Below are positions 18,505 to 27,713 of a stretch of 64,000 bases of DNA, in pieces. The stretch is from Candidatus Binatia bacterium (GTDB lineage Bacteria > Desulfobacterota > Binatia > UBA12015). The position numbers and the translations under genes are program-made. The notes beneath the pieces are model-generated. The model worked only from the letters and a program-made list of their open reading frames with translations. It had not been told where the DNA came from and made no database searches. The DNA is taken from the NCBI GenBank assembly GCA_036563615.1, contig DATCMB010000014.1, positions 310,001-374,000 on the forward strand, given 5' to 3'. How positions within the stretch are numbered: position 1 is the first letter of the stretch; each line of letters starts with the position of its first letter.

Positions 18505-21261
18505 TCAAGTAGAGCCACGCAGATCGAGCTCCGCGCGCACCAGCGTGGCGTCATCCGGCGAGATCCGCAGGTGGAAGCCCGCGCGCTGGCTCGTGCGGCG
18601 CATGCCGGCGTTGCTCGCCAGCATCTCGGCCCAGATGCGCTCGAGTCCTTCCGCGCGCCCGACCGTCACCAGACGACGCAGGAGCTCGGTGCCGAGGCCG
18701 TGGCGCTGCCAGCGGTCCGCAATCAGGATCGCGAACTCCGCCTCGGGCAGGCCGCGCGCCTTCGACAGGCGTCCGATGCCGGCGATCTGCCGCTCGCCGG
18801 TCTCGGGATCGCGGTACTCGGCGACCAGCGCCATCTCGCGGTCGTAGTCGATGAAGCAGATGCGCGTCAGGCGCTCGTGCGCGGTGCGCTGGCTGAGCTT
18901 CAGGTGCTGGAAGTAGCGCGCGTAGACCGTCTCCTCCGAGAGCTGCTCGTGGAAGCGGACCACGAGCGGCTCGTCGGCCGGGTGGATCGGCCGGATCGTG
19001 AAGGTCGCGCCGCTCGGCGAGCGCCACTCGTCGACGTACTGCGTCGGGTACGGGCGGATCGCGGGACGCGGCAGCTTCGCGGGGTCGGTGTCGGGCGGGT
19101 GCAGGACGACGCGCGCGTCGAGCGTGATGAGCTGCTTCGCGGACGCGAGCAGCGGGTTGATGTCGATCTCGGCGATCCAGGGGTGCTCGACGACGAGCTC
19201 GCTGAAGCGCACGAGCAGCTGCTCGAGCGCCGCGAGGTCGACCGGGTCGCGGCCGCGCACGCCGTGCAGCGCCTTCGCGATCTGCGTCCGCTCGATCATG
19301 CGCCGGGCGAGCGTCGTGGTGAGCGGCGGCAGGCCGAGCGCGCGGTCGCGCAGCACCTCGACCAGCGTGCCGCCCATGCCGAAGAGCAGCACCGGCCCGA
19401 ACTGCGCATCCACGCTCGAGCCGATGATCAGCTCGTAGCCGCTGTAGTTGATCATCGGCTGCACGGTGACGCCCTGGAAGTGCTCGTCGCCCTTGGCCTT
19501 CGCGACCGAGGCGCGGATCGCGCGATAGGCTTCGCGCACGGCGTCGGCGTCCTTGAGATTGAGCTTGACGCCGCCGACGTCGGTCTTGTGCGTGATCGTG
19601 TGGCTGAACAGCTTGACCACCACCGGGTAGCCGATCGCGTCGGCGGCGCGCACGGCGTCGTCCTCGCTCGCGGCGACGCGCGTGTCGGTGACCGGAATCC
19701 CGTACGCCGCGAGGATGTCCTTCGATTCGTCCTCGGTGAGGATCGTGCGGCGCTCGGCGCGCGCCTTGTCGATGATCGCCGCGACGCGCTCGCGCTCCGC
19801 CGTCGGCGCGGTGCTCGCGGGCGTCTCGTAGAGCGCGCGCAGGTTCTCCGAGAAGCGCCACAGGAAGTTGAACATCTGCACCGCGACGTCGGGGTACTCG
19901 TAGACCGGGATGCCGGCCTTCTGCAGGAGCTGCGTCCCCTCCTCGACGCCGCGGCCGCCCATCCAGCTCGCCAGCACCGGACCACCGGTGCCGCGCGCGA
20001 GCCCGCTGATCTGCTCCGCGCTGCCCGTGGGATCGGTCATGTCCTGCGGGGTGAGGATCACCAGCAGGCCGTCGCTCTCGGGATTCTTCGCCGCGATCTC
20101 GACCGCCTCGCGGTAGCGCTGCGGCGGGGCGTCGCCGAGGATGTCGATCGGGTTGTTGTGGCTCCAGGCGGCGGGCAGCAGCGCGTCGAGCGCCGACCTG
20201 GTCTCGTCGGGAAGCGGCGCGAGCTCGCCGCCGCCCTCGATCAGCGCGTCGGTCGCGAGCACGCCCGGCCCGCCCGCGTTGGTCACGATCGTGAGCCGCT
20301 TGCCCTTCGGCCGCGGCTGCTGCGCGAGCACCTCCGCCATGCCGAAGAGCTGCGCGATGCTGTCGACGCGCAGCACGCCGGCGCGGCGGAACGCGGCGTC
20401 GAGCACATCGTCGCTACCGGCGAGCGAGCCGGTGTGCGACGCCGCGGCGCGCGCCGCCGCCGCGGTGCGCCCGGGCTTCAGCACGATGATCGGCTTGGTG
20501 AGCGCGACCTCGCGCGCCGCGGACAGGAACGCGCGCGCGTCGCCGATCGTCTCCATGTAGATGACGATGCTCTTCGTGTGCGGGTCGTCGCCGAGGTAAT
20601 AGATGACGTCGCCCCAGCCGACGTCGAGCATCGAGCCGAGCGACACGACGGTGCTGAATCCGGTGTGCTCGCGGTGCGCCCAGTCGAGCACCGCGGTGAT
20701 CAGCGCGCCCGACTGGCTGATGAAGCCGACCGAGCCCGCGCGCGCGATGCCCGCCGCGAAGGTCGCGTTGAAGCCCGTCACCGGGTTCATCACGCCGAGG
20801 CAGTTCGGGCCGACGATGCGCAGCCCGCCGCGCTGCGCGGTCGCGAGGATGCGCGCCTCGAGCGCGGCGCCCTCGGGGCCGGTCTCCTTGAAGCCCGCGG
20901 AGATGATGATCGCGCCGCGGACGCCGAGCTCGACGCATTCCTCGACGACGCCCGGCACGGTCTCGGCCGGCGTGACGATCACCGCGAGCTCCACCGGATC
21001 GGGCACGGAGGCGAGATTCGGATAGGCCTTCACGCCGAGCACGCTCGAGCGCGTCGGGTTGACCGGGAACACCGTGCCGCCGAACGGGCTGCTGATCAGG
21101 TTCGCGAGCAGCGTGCGCCCGACCTTGCCCGGCGTCTCGGTGGCGCCCACCACCGCGACCGAGCGCGGGCGAAAGAGCGCGTCGAGCGGGTGTGCGGCGT
21201 GTCCCAGGATCTGGGTGGCGCGGTCGCCGCGATTGGCGGCCGCGGTCGCTCGCGTGGGCAT
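18505..21261 (-). CDS. ADP-forming acyl-CoA synthetase fused to GNAT acetyltransferase
   Basis: 918 residues from the ATG at 21261 (GGAGGAGG six to eight bases upstream). Order: CoA-binding domain ([16 protein letters not shown], about 35-50), succinyl-CoA-ligase-like domain with [12 protein letters not shown], a probable phospho-His in [10 protein letters not shown] (His276), an ATP-grasp domain (about 500-720; [19 protein letters not shown]), and GNAT (about 755-900; [16 protein letters not shown]). The plan is that of Salmonella Pat, a protein acetyltransferase. As known for Pat, its synthetase half has lost the His; here it is kept, so acyl-CoA synthesis may be active. A role in acetyl-CoA supply and/or lysine acylation is inferred. 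Confidence 0.93.
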   Translation of the reverse strand: MPTRATAAANRGDRATQILGHAAHPLDALFRPRSVAVVGATETPGKVGRTLLANLISSPFGGTVFPVNPTRSSVLGVKAYPNLASVPDPVELAVIVTPAETVPGVVEECVELGVRGAIIISAGFKETGPEGAALEARILATAQRGGLRIVGPNCLGVMNPVTGFNATFAAGIARAGSVGFISQSGALITAVLDWAHREHTGFSTVVSLGSMLDVGWGDVIYYLGDDPHTKSIVIYMETIGDARAFLSAAREVALTKPIIVLKPGRTAAAARAAASHTGSLAGSDDVLDAAFRRAGVLRVDSIAQLFGMAEVLAQQPRPKGKRLTIVTNAGGPGVLATDALIEGGGELAPLPDETRSALDALLPAAWSHNNPIDILGDAPPQRYREAVEIAAKNPESDGLLVILTPQDMTDPTGSAEQISGLARGTGGPVLASWMGGRGVEEGTQLLQKAGIPVYEYPDVAVQMFNFLWRFSENLRALYETPASTAPTAERERVAAIIDKARAERRTILTEDESKDILAAYGIPVTDTRVAASEDDAVRAADAIGYPVVVKLFSHTITHKTDVGGVKLNLKDADAVREAYRAIRASVAKAKGDEHFQGVTVQPMINYSGYELIIGSSVDAQFGPVLLFGMGGTLVEVLRDRALGLPPLTTTLARRMIERTQIAKALHGVRGRDPVDLAALEQLLVRFSELVVEHPWIAEIDINPLLASAKQLITLDARVVLHPPDTDPAKLPRPAIRPYPTQYVDEWRSPSGATFTIRPIHPADEPLVVRFHEQLSEETVYARYFQHLKLSQRTAHERLTRICFIDYDREMALVAEYRDPETGERQIAGIGRLSKARGLPEAEFAILIADRWQRHGLGTELLRRLVTVGRAEGLERIWAEMLASNAGMRRTSQRAGFHLRISPDDATLVRAELDLRGST

Positions 21262-21375
21262 GGGGCATCCTCCTCCGTTCGTCGACCACCATACTCGCGT
21301 CGGCGCGCTGTCCCCAACCGTTCCGCAGGGCTGTAGGTTCTGCACGCTCCTCACGCTCCTCGCGCGAGCCCGCGA

Positions 21376-22419
21376 GTGCAGAGCCGCGCCAGTCAAGCAG
21401 CACCGCGCGTCCCGCCGCGGGCACGAGCCTTGCGTCGATCCCGCCTCGTGGGCGACCCCGTCGTACGACCCGAGGACCAGAGCGGACGCGGCCGCGAGGC
21501 GCGCACGCCCGCCGGCATTCCGCGCTCGGGCTGGCGCGACATCCTGTGGCGCACGAAGAGCGAGCTCTCGCGCGACAACGCGTCGCTGATCGCCGCCGGG
21601 GTCGCGTTCTACGGGCTGCTCGCCGCGTTTCCGGCGATCGCGGCGGTGATCGCGGTGTTCGGGCTCGTCGCCGACCCGGCGTCGGCGACCGAGTTCTTCG
21701 CCAACGCGCCGGCGCTGCCGCAGGAAGCGCGCACGATCATCGCCGAGCAGGCGCGGCACGTCGCCGAGACGCCGTCGTCCGCGCTCGGGCTCGGGCTCGC
21801 GGGAGCGGTGCTGCTCGCCGTGTACGGCGCCTCGAAGGCGGTCAACGCGCTGATCATGGCGCTCAACGTCGCCTACGAGGAAGAAGAGAAGCGCGGCTTC
21901 CTGCGCTTGACGCTGCTCTCGCTCGGGCTCACCGCGGGGATGATCCTGTTCGTGGTCTTCGCGCTGCTGCTGATCGTCGCCGTGCCCGCGCTGGTCGCAC
22001 TCCTGCCCCTGCCGACGTGGCTCGCCTGGCTCGCGCGTCTGCTGCCGTGGCCGATCCTGTTCTTCGCCGGCATGAACGCGCTCGCCCTGCTCTACCGCTT
22101 CGGGCCGTCGCGCCGTCCGGCCACCTGGGCGTGGGTGCGCCCGGGAGCGCTGGTCGCGACCGTCCTGTGGCTCGTCGGCTCCGCCGGCTTCTCGATCTAC
22201 GTCGCGAGCTTCGGCAGCTACAACGAGACCTACGGCTCGGTCGGCGCGATCGTCGTGCTGCTGATGTGGATGTGGGTCAGCGCCTACGTCGTCGTGCTCG
22301 GCGCCGAGCTCAACGCCGAGATCGAGCAGCAGACGAAGCGCGACTCGACGGTCGGTCCGGAGCGCGCGCTCGGCGAGCGCGGCGCGTACGTCGCGGACAC
22401 CGTCGCGCAGACGCCGTGA
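21376..22419 (+). CDS. YihY/BrkB-family integral membrane protein
   Basis: 347 residues from the GTG at 21376; another GTG at 21448 gives 323 residues and is equally possible, since neither has a clear ribosome site. About six membrane helices. Family wording: [40 protein letters not shown], and near the end [19 protein letters not shown] plus [17 protein letters not shown]. YihY/BrkB proteins were once called ribonuclease BN by error; transport or envelope roles are suggested but unproven. Divergent from the acyl-CoA synthetase gene. Confidence 0.88.
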   Translation: MQSRASQAAPRVPPRARALRRSRLVGDPVVRPEDQSGRGREARTPAGIPRSGWRDILWRTKSELSRDNASLIAAGVAFYGLLAAFPAIAAVIAVFGLVADPASATEFFANAPALPQEARTIIAEQARHVAETPSSALGLGLAGAVLLAVYGASKAVNALIMALNVAYEEEEKRGFLRLTLLSLGLTAGMILFVVFALLLIVAVPALVALLPLPTWLAWLARLLPWPILFFAGMNALALLYRFGPSRRPATWAWVRPGALVATVLWLVGSAGFSIYVASFGSYNETYGSVGAIVVLLMWMWVSAYVVVLGAELNAEIEQQTKRDSTVGPERALGERGAYVADTVAQTP

Positions 22420-22424
22420 CGCGT

Positions 22425-22440
22425 CGCCGAGCGCTCGGCG
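22425..22440. terminator. Perfect 16-bp palindrome between convergent genes
   Basis: CGCCGAGC directly followed by GCTCGGCG lies in the 21 bases between the YihY and SDR stops. It can form a hairpin in either transcript and probably acts as a shared terminator. There is no T-run. Confidence 0.45.
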
Positions 22441-23187
22441 TCACGCCATCGTGAGCCCGCCGCTCACCGACAGCGTCTGTCCGGTGATGTAGGCGGCGTC
22501 GTCCGAGGCGAGGAACGCGACGGCGCCCGCGACGTCCTCTGGGCGTCCGAGGCGACCGAGCGGCACGGCGCGGGTGAGCGCCTGGCCGAGCTTCGGGTTC
22601 TCCTGCGCGATGCCATGGAAGAGCGGCGTGTCGGTCGGGCCCGGGCAGACCGCGTTCACCAGGATCCCGTGGCGCGCGACCTCGCGCGCGAGCGTCTTCG
22701 AGAAGCCGATCACGCCCGCCTTCGCCGCGGAGTACACCGCCTCACCGCTCGAGCCGACGCGCCCCGCGTCGGACGCGATGCTGACGATGCGTCCGCGGCC
22801 GCGCGCGATCATCCCCGGCAGCACCGCGTGCGCGCAGAGCAGCGGTCCCTTGAGATTGATCGCGATCAGCTTGTCCCAGGTCTCGGGGCGGCTCTCGACG
22901 AAGGGCTCGACCTTGTCCCAGCCGGCGTTGTTCACCAGCAAGTCGATGCCGCCGAGCTCCTGCTCGATGCGCGCCACGCCGGCGCGCACGCTCTCCTCGT
23001 CGGCGACGTCGAGGCGCACCCCGATCGCGCCCTGCCCCGCCTCGCGCGCGACCGCGAGCGCGGCCTGCTCGTCGAGGTCGGTCACCGCGACGCGCATGCC
23101 CTCGCGCGCGAGCCGCAGCGCGATCGCCTTGCCGATTCCGCTGCCGGCGCCGGTGACGAGCGCCACCTTCCCCGCGAGTCCGTTCAT
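22441..23187 (-). CDS. Short-chain dehydrogenase (3-oxoacyl-ACP reductase/BadH-like)
   Basis: 248 residues from the ATG at 23187. NAD loop TGAGSGIGKA near residue 12, NNAGWDKVEPF near 88, Ser in IVSIASDAGRVG, YSAAKAG (Tyr, Lys) and VCPGPTDTPLF. The NNAGWD wording is common in 2-hydroxycyclohexanecarboxyl-CoA dehydrogenase (BadH)-type SDRs and in FabG homologues, so an acyl-CoA or acyl-ACP substrate is likely. Its start overlaps the TesB stop by four bases (ATGA), which indicates an operon thioesterase-dehydrogenase. Confidence 0.9.
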   Translation of the reverse strand: MNGLAGKVALVTGAGSGIGKAIALRLAREGMRVAVTDLDEQAALAVAREAGQGAIGVRLDVADEESVRAGVARIEQELGGIDLLVNNAGWDKVEPFVESRPETWDKLIAINLKGPLLCAHAVLPGMIARGRGRIVSIASDAGRVGSSGEAVYSAAKAGVIGFSKTLAREVARHGILVNAVCPGPTDTPLFHGIAQENPKLGQALTRAVPLGRLGRPEDVAGAVAFLASDDAAYITGQTLSVSGGLTMA

Positions 23188-24044
23188 CGCTTCTCCCGCA
23201 CGGGCCGCATCAGCCCCTCCTGCGCGACCGACACCACGAGCTGACCGCTGCGGGTGAACAGGTGACCCATGCACAGCCCGCGCGCGCCCGAGGCGGACGG
23301 GCTGTCCTGCACGTAGAGCAGCCAGTCGTCGGCGCGGAACGGACGGTGGAACCACATCGCGTGGTCGAGGCTCGCCACCTGGTAGCGCGGGTCCGCCCAG
23401 GTGATGCCGTGCGGGATCTGCGCGGTGTCGAGCAGCGTCAGGTCCGACGCGTAGGCGACGACGCACTGGTGCAGCAGCGGCGAGTCCGGAAGACGTCCGC
23501 GCGCGCGGATCCAGACGAGCTGGCGCGTGGAGCCCGGCGGCGCGTTCTTGTCTGGCGGCACGTAGCGGACCTCGATCGGCCGCTCGCGTAGAAACCATTG
23601 CTTGACCTGCTCCGGCACGCGGCCCATGCGCTCGGTCATCCACTCGGCCCAGGGCTCGAGCGTCTCCGGATCGGGCGCCTCGGGCATCGCGAGCTGGTGC
23701 TCGGGTCCGTCCTCGATCTTCTGGAAGGACGCCGACAGGTGGAAGATCGCGTGTCCGCGCTGGATCGCGACCACACGGCGGGTGGTGAAGCTGCCGCCGT
23801 CGCGGATGCGGTCGACCTCGTAGAGGATCGGGATCGACGGGTCGCCCGGACGCAGGAAGTACGCGTGCAGCGAGTGCACGACGCGACCTTCGACCGTGCG
23901 TCCCGCCGCGACCAGCGCCTGCCCCGCCACCTGCCCGCCGAACACGCGCTGGCGGTTCTCCTGCGGGCTGCGTCCGCGGAAGATGTTGACCTCGAGCTCC
24001 TCGAGGTCGAGGAGCTCGATCAGGCGATCGAGAACTTCTTGCAT
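23184..24044 (-). CDS. tesB: Acyl-CoA thioesterase II (TesB)
   Basis: 286 residues from the ATG at 24044, where the protein lines up with E. coli TesB from its first residue; a GTG at 24077 would add 11. Double hotdog: FRGRSPQENRQRVFGGQVAGQ near 24-44 and the catalytic set seen as ASDLTLLDT (Asp, Thr) in the second half and SVAQEGLMR (Gln) near the end; SLDHAMWFHRPFRADDW is the second hotdog core. It hydrolyses acyl-CoA to free acid and CoA. First gene of an operon with the overlapping SDR. Confidence 0.93.
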   Translation of the reverse strand: MQEVLDRLIELLDLEELEVNIFRGRSPQENRQRVFGGQVAGQALVAAGRTVEGRVVHSLHAYFLRPGDPSIPILYEVDRIRDGGSFTTRRVVAIQRGHAIFHLSASFQKIEDGPEHQLAMPEAPDPETLEPWAEWMTERMGRVPEQVKQWFLRERPIEVRYVPPDKNAPPGSTRQLVWIRARGRLPDSPLLHQCVVAYASDLTLLDTAQIPHGITWADPRYQVASLDHAMWFHRPFRADDWLLYVQDSPSASGARGLCMGHLFTRSGQLVVSVAQEGLMRPVREKR

Positions 24045-24269
24045 CCGGGTACTGTCGGGAAAAGAATGCGCCGTCACAAGGGACGGCGGCGCGGACGCGC
24101 AGCTCGCGGCGGAGATCGTCTTCGACCCGCTCCTGGGCGACGTCCCCCCGCGACGAGACGCACGACGAACGCCGCGCCCCTCACGCCGGTCGTCGCGTCG
24201 CGAGTGGTCCGCAGCGGATCACGCCCAGTCGAGCGGCTCCTGCGTGAGCCCGGGCGTGACCGACAGAGC

Positions 24270-24692
24270 TCAGCTTCTGAGCTCGTCCGGTACGCGGCCG
24301 CCGTTCTCGGCGAGCTTCACCATCACCTGCTTGTGCAGCCAGATGTTCATCGTCGCCGAGTCGCTGGTGTCGCCGCGGTAGCCGAGCTCCTGCGCGAGCT
24401 CCTTGCGCGCTCCGAGGCCGCTGTCGAGGTCGAGGAGCTTCATCAGGTCGACGATCGAATGCCGCCAGTCGAGCTTTTGCTTGCTCTTGCCAGCGAGGTC
24501 GTCGAGCACGGCCGCGACGTCGACCTGCGACATCGGCGCGCGCGCCGGTGCGGCGGCCGCTCCCGCCGAGCCGCCGGCCACGGGCGCGGCGGGTCGCGCG
24601 CTCGAGGCTGGGGCCGAGCTACTTGACGCCGTCGTCGCCTCCGCACGCCCGGAGCCGAAGATCTTCCCCAGGATCTTGCCGAAGATGCTCAT
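24270..24692 (-). CDS. DUF3597-family protein
   Basis: 140 residues. Starts MSIFGKILGKIFG at 24692 with AAGGAGG six bases upstream. An Ala/Ser/Pro-rich linker (about 18-55) leads to the conserved domain: VDVAAVLDDLAGKSKQKLDW, RHSIVDLMKLLDLDSGL, ARKELAQELGYRGDTSDSA. DUF3597 includes LysM-free relatives of plant-associated bacterial proteins; the role is unknown. It lies 225 bases downstream of the tesB start region on the same strand but separated by a gene-free stretch. Confidence 0.85.
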   Translation of the reverse strand: MSIFGKILGKIFGSGRAEATTASSSSAPASSARPAAPVAGGSAGAAAAPARAPMSQVDVAAVLDDLAGKSKQKLDWRHSIVDLMKLLDLDSGLGARKELAQELGYRGDTSDSATMNIWLHKQVMVKLAENGGRVPDELRS

Positions 24693-25265
24693 CGCGCCCT
24701 CCTTGCCTCGCGTCGCACGAGACCGTGTCCCACTCGTAGTGGAGGGCGAGAGACGAAAGAACGGCCTTCGCGGAGGATCCAGCCGGTGCTGCGAGCCGGC
24801 CCGGCTTTGCAGCCGATCGCGTTCGGTCCTGTGGGGATCTACGAAGCCCACGCCTCCACGACGCTTCCCCGACCTCATCGCGACGCAAGCACGCCGTAGC
24901 ACGAAGCAGGTTGACGTACGCCTTCGACGTCACCGCTGCGAGGCGCAGCGGGGAAGTCAGCGGATGAACAGCAGCATGCTCGCTCCGTCTCGCCATCTCT
25001 CGGCAGCTCGAGATGGACGCGACCGTGCAAGGCGATCGCGATGGCTGGCTCCGGCGTCGCGTCTTTCGTCGCCGACCCGCGAGCGAATCGGACGGGCCTT
25101 TGCGGTCCATCCGACATTCGGGTCATAGTCGCCTACCCCGAGGCGGACGAGCTCGGTTTGCCGATCGCGTGCGCTCCGAAAGATCCGCCAGGCTGGAATC
25201 ACGGGGCTCGAGTCGCGGGCCGCACGACACAGGCGCCGAACGTGCGCCTGGAGGAGGTTTGCCAC
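24693..25265. other. Gene-free stretch of 573 bases upstream of carbonic anhydrase
   Basis: No convincing coding frame, tRNA or riboswitch fold was recognised. A perfect 8-bp inverted repeat, CCGCTGCG/CGCAGCGG with a 3-base loop, lies at 24933-24951. The end of the stretch holds the strong GGAGGAGG ribosome site for the carbonic anhydrase. It should contain the divergent promoters of the DUF3597 and carbonic anhydrase genes, but no clear -35/-10 pair stands out. Confidence 0.5.
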
Positions 25266-25982
25266 ATGCGTACGAAGAGCGACGTCCGTGAACACACGAC
25301 GCGAAGGCGCGTCCTCGCGGGGCTCGCAGGCGGAGCCGTCGGCGCGCTCGCCCTGACCTCGCGCGCCGCGCCGAGCCGTGCAGGCGACGTCCCGCCGCGC
25401 GATCCGGTGCCCGCGACGCCGGACGAGGCGCTCGCGGCGCTGCGCGCGGGCAACCGGCGCTTCGTCGACAACCAGCCCCGCGTGCGCAGCACGGAGGACA
25501 TCGAGCACATCTGGGTCGACCTCGCGACCGGTCAAGCACCGTTCGCGACCGTGCTCGGCTGCGCGGACTCGCGGCTCGCGCCGGAGATCATCTTCGATCA
25601 GTTCCTGGGCGACATCTTCGTCGTGCGCGAGGCGGGCAACATCGCCGACTCGCCGACCAACCTCGGCAGCCTCGAGTACGCGCAGGCTGCGCTCGGCGCG
25701 AAGCTGCTGCTCGTGTTCGGCCACACCTCGTGCGGCGCCGTGCAGGCCGCGTTCGAGGGCAAGCGCCCGGGTGGGCACATCGACGCGATCGTCGACGTGA
25801 TCGCGCCCGGCATCGCGGGCGCGAGCGACGTCGACGACGCGGTCCGCCGCAACGTCGTCGCCGTGCAGAAGCGGATTCGCGAGAAGAGCCCGCTGCTGCG
25901 CGAGGCGGAGAGCGCGGGCAAGATGAAGATCGCGGGCGCGGTCTACGACATCCGCACCGGCGTGGTGAGCTTCATCGAGTGA
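25266..25982 (+). CDS. Exported beta-class carbonic anhydrase (Tat signal)
   Basis: 238 residues from the ATG at 25266. The leader TTRRRVLAGLAGG is a twin-arginine signal ending near ASRAAPSRAG. Beta-carbonic anhydrase zinc ligands are present: Cys99 and the Asp101/Arg103 pair in GCADSRLAPE, and His153/Cys156 in FGHTSCGAV. It interconverts CO2 and bicarbonate, here probably in the periplasm. A paralogue with lipobox lies at 54125-54871; both share DQF(L/I)GDIFVVREAGNIA. A UUCG-loop hairpin follows the stop. Confidence 0.92.
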   Translation: MRTKSDVREHTTRRRVLAGLAGGAVGALALTSRAAPSRAGDVPPRDPVPATPDEALAALRAGNRRFVDNQPRVRSTEDIEHIWVDLATGQAPFATVLGCADSRLAPEIIFDQFLGDIFVVREAGNIADSPTNLGSLEYAQAALGAKLLLVFGHTSCGAVQAAFEGKRPGGHIDAIVDVIAPGIAGASDVDDAVRRNVVAVQKRIREKSPLLREAESAGKMKIAGAVYDIRTGVVSFIE

Positions 25983-25991
25983 CGCGTCGCC

Positions 25992-26009
25992 GAGCGCCTT
26001 CGGGTGCTT
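25992..26009 (+). terminator. UUCG-tetraloop hairpin after carbonic anhydrase
   Basis: Stem GAGCGCC / GGTGCTT (two G-U pairs) closes on a TTCG loop ten bases after the stop at 25982. No T-run follows. The 18 bases from the stop codon onward (TGACGCGTCGCCGAGCGC) are identical to those after the YihY stop at 22417, where they form part of another hairpin. Confidence 0.5.
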
Positions 26010-26029
26010 CGCAGACCCCTTCGAGCTGC

Positions 26030-26285
26030 CGATTTCGATCCCAGCGAGGAGGTCGAAGTCGGTCGGCGTCCCCGCGGTCTCGACGGTCGCCGTGATGACG
26101 GCCGTGCCGATCATCGTATCGACCGGGTCGGCCGCCAGCGCACCGTCGATCGGTGCGATGACGGTGAAGACAGCGGCGTTGAGACCGGCGACGAGCCACC
26201 CCGCAGGTGCCGTTGCCAGTGATCGTGGGCGGCAGCTTACCGAGCTCGATGCTACCGCGGCTCGAGGTCGACGCCTCCCGGCCTG
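26030..26285 (-). pseudogene. Decayed partial copy of the NHL/fibronectin-like gene
   Basis: On the minus strand this piece matches the part of the gene at 29659-33603 that lies at about 30095-30345, by eye at roughly 80-85 % of bases. Translated, it gives SSRGSIELGKLPPTITGN in one frame and then DGALAADPVDTMIGTAVITA and TAGTPTDFDLLAGIEIG in another; the intact gene reads SSHGSIKLGNLEPTITGN and DGALVADPVDTMVGTAVITA in one frame. A net loss of two bases near 26195-26215 causes the shift. Neither start nor rest of the gene is present. It is a relic of a duplication, now 4 kb from the intact copy, same orientation. Confidence 0.85.
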
Positions 26286-26365
26286 CATAGACCACATCGA
26301 AGGAGCGCTCGAGAGGTGGATCGGGGGCTGCGCGGCAGACGTTTTGAGATCCTCGAACGGGAGAA

Positions 26366-27193
26366 CTACGCAGGACTCAAGAACGCGAGGCGCTGGATGA
26401 TCTCCGAAGCCTCGCCCGGACCTCCGGCTCGACGACGGACGTACTGGAGCCCACGGTCAAAGAGTAGCTCGACATTCGGGTTCGCCGGATCCAGTGCAGC
26501 GTGGAGTGCGTCGAGGTCGGCCTCGTCGATGTCGTATCCCTGGGATCGTGCGTAGACGATGAGGGCGAGCCGGAAGGTCTCGTTCTCGGAGGCAATCAGC
26601 GCACGCAGCGTTTCCACCACTGCGTTGATGGTCGCGCGGTTCAGGACCTCGCGTAGCGTCTCACGAAGAAAGTTGGGCGGATCGTCGATCCGGCCATCTT
26701 TCAGATCCACCAAGAGCCCACGCACCTCCACATCGGTGAGCGTGCGCAAGAGATCCCGCTTCGCGGCAGACAACAGATCCGCGGGAAGCGTGGGGAGGGC
26801 AAGAACTTCCTCGACAATTCGGCCAGGCGCGATCTGCAGCAGCACGAGGAGACTCACGATGCCGCTCGCGAGGTCGCGGTGAAACTCGCCGCTGCGTAGC
26901 AGCTCGAGAACCTTGCGCGCCTCCTCCTCGCGGAACGGGACGTTCGCACGATCCGTCGCCTCGCGAACGATCCGCTCGACGAGGTCATGCGTGATCGGCT
27001 GCAGATCGTGGTCCGCGCCAGCTGTGGCGGAAGACGAATCTCTATCGTCTCGAGTTCCGAGCGCGGCCAGGAGCAGCATTGGTCCAACACCGAAGCCGCG
27101 CACCGACGTACCCGGCAGCAGTTCCGCGAGATTCGCATTCGCACGGTCCCGGAGCTGGTCGCTTAGTTCACGGAGGGACATCCGCCTCCCCAT
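26366..27193 (-). CDS. Unknown cassette protein A, 275 residues
   Basis: Begins MGRRMSLRELSDQLRDRANA at 27193; an ATG at 27181 has GGGGAGG three bases before it and may be the real start. Mostly helical, soluble, no signal peptide: ITHDLVERIVREATDRANV, VRGLLVDLKDGRIDDPP, LALIVYARSQGYDIDEADLD. A short Ser/Ala/Thr linker (about 50-62) separates a small N-terminal part from the main domain. I do not recognise the family. Codon use is visibly less GC-biased than that of the flanking genes. It is the last gene of the three-gene minus-strand cassette, 47 bases after the frameshifted gene. Confidence 0.72.
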   Translation of the reverse strand: MGRRMSLRELSDQLRDRANANLAELLPGTSVRGFGVGPMLLLAALGTRDDRDSSSATAGADHDLQPITHDLVERIVREATDRANVPFREEEARKVLELLRSGEFHRDLASGIVSLLVLLQIAPGRIVEEVLALPTLPADLLSAAKRDLLRTLTDVEVRGLLVDLKDGRIDDPPNFLRETLREVLNRATINAVVETLRALIASENETFRLALIVYARSQGYDIDEADLDALHAALDPANPNVELLFDRGLQYVRRRAGGPGEASEIIQRLAFLSPA

Positions 27194-27240
27194 TCGAGTG
27201 TCATCAGTTGCGTACGTGCAACCTACGCGGCGCGGCGGCG

Positions 27241-27689
27241 TCAGCTTCGTGTCCCAAGGACGAAGTACGACGCAACGAAGCCGGGGATCAGCGTGCGCAT
27301 GAAGCGGTAGTCGTTCTCGTCCCAGCAGCCGAGCGCAAACGCGGCTAGAGCCTGCTGCACGTCGTCGTCGATGTCCGCCAGCGCGAGCTTTCCATCGCGA
27401 ATCTCGTCGTCCAAGAGCGCGTCGAGATTCGTGTAGAACTGCCCCCGATACACCGCCTTGGTCAGCGGACTGGGATCGACTCCGGCGAGGTACTTGACGA
27501 CCAGCTGAGATGCCGTGAGCCTCCGCATCGTCTGAGGATCAGGATCGAGCGGGAGCCAGCCCCTTGCGCTTCCATGTGCCCGACACCCACGTCGGCGAGC
27601 GCTGCGATAACGCCACGAGCCGGAGTCTCGCCACGCCTCTCGAACTCGAGCTGAATCGCTTCGCGGAACTTCGTTCGCTTTGGGCTCAT
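27241..27689 (-). pseudogene. Unknown cassette protein B with an apparent frameshift
   Basis: Frame one starts MSPKRTKFREAIQLEFERRG at 27689 (GGAGG about nine bases upstream) and runs to GVGHMEAQG; the rest of a protein then continues in another frame as WLPLDPDPQTMRRLTASQL to CWDENDYRFMRTLIPGFVAS, ending at 27241. One extra base in the C4 run at 27560-27563 would join both into one 149-residue protein (EAQGGWLPLDPDP). It may be a true mutation, a programmed shift or an assembly error. An alternative reading frame opens at 27717 but gives an unlikely Arg/Ser-rich start. The family is unknown; it lies between the metallophosphoesterase and protein A. Confidence 0.65.
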
Positions 27690-27713
27690 CGCGTGTCCCT
27701 CCAGGCTTCATAC

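Noticed and set aside
24078..24269. Short Arg-rich frame between tesB and the DUF3597 gene
   Set aside because: No ribosome site, no motif and a composition like antisense frames.
22417..25997. An identical 18-base stretch after the stops at 22417 and 25980, as possible attachment sites
   Set aside because: Both copies are the left arm of separate terminator-like hairpins and directly follow stop codons; no integrase or element lies between them.
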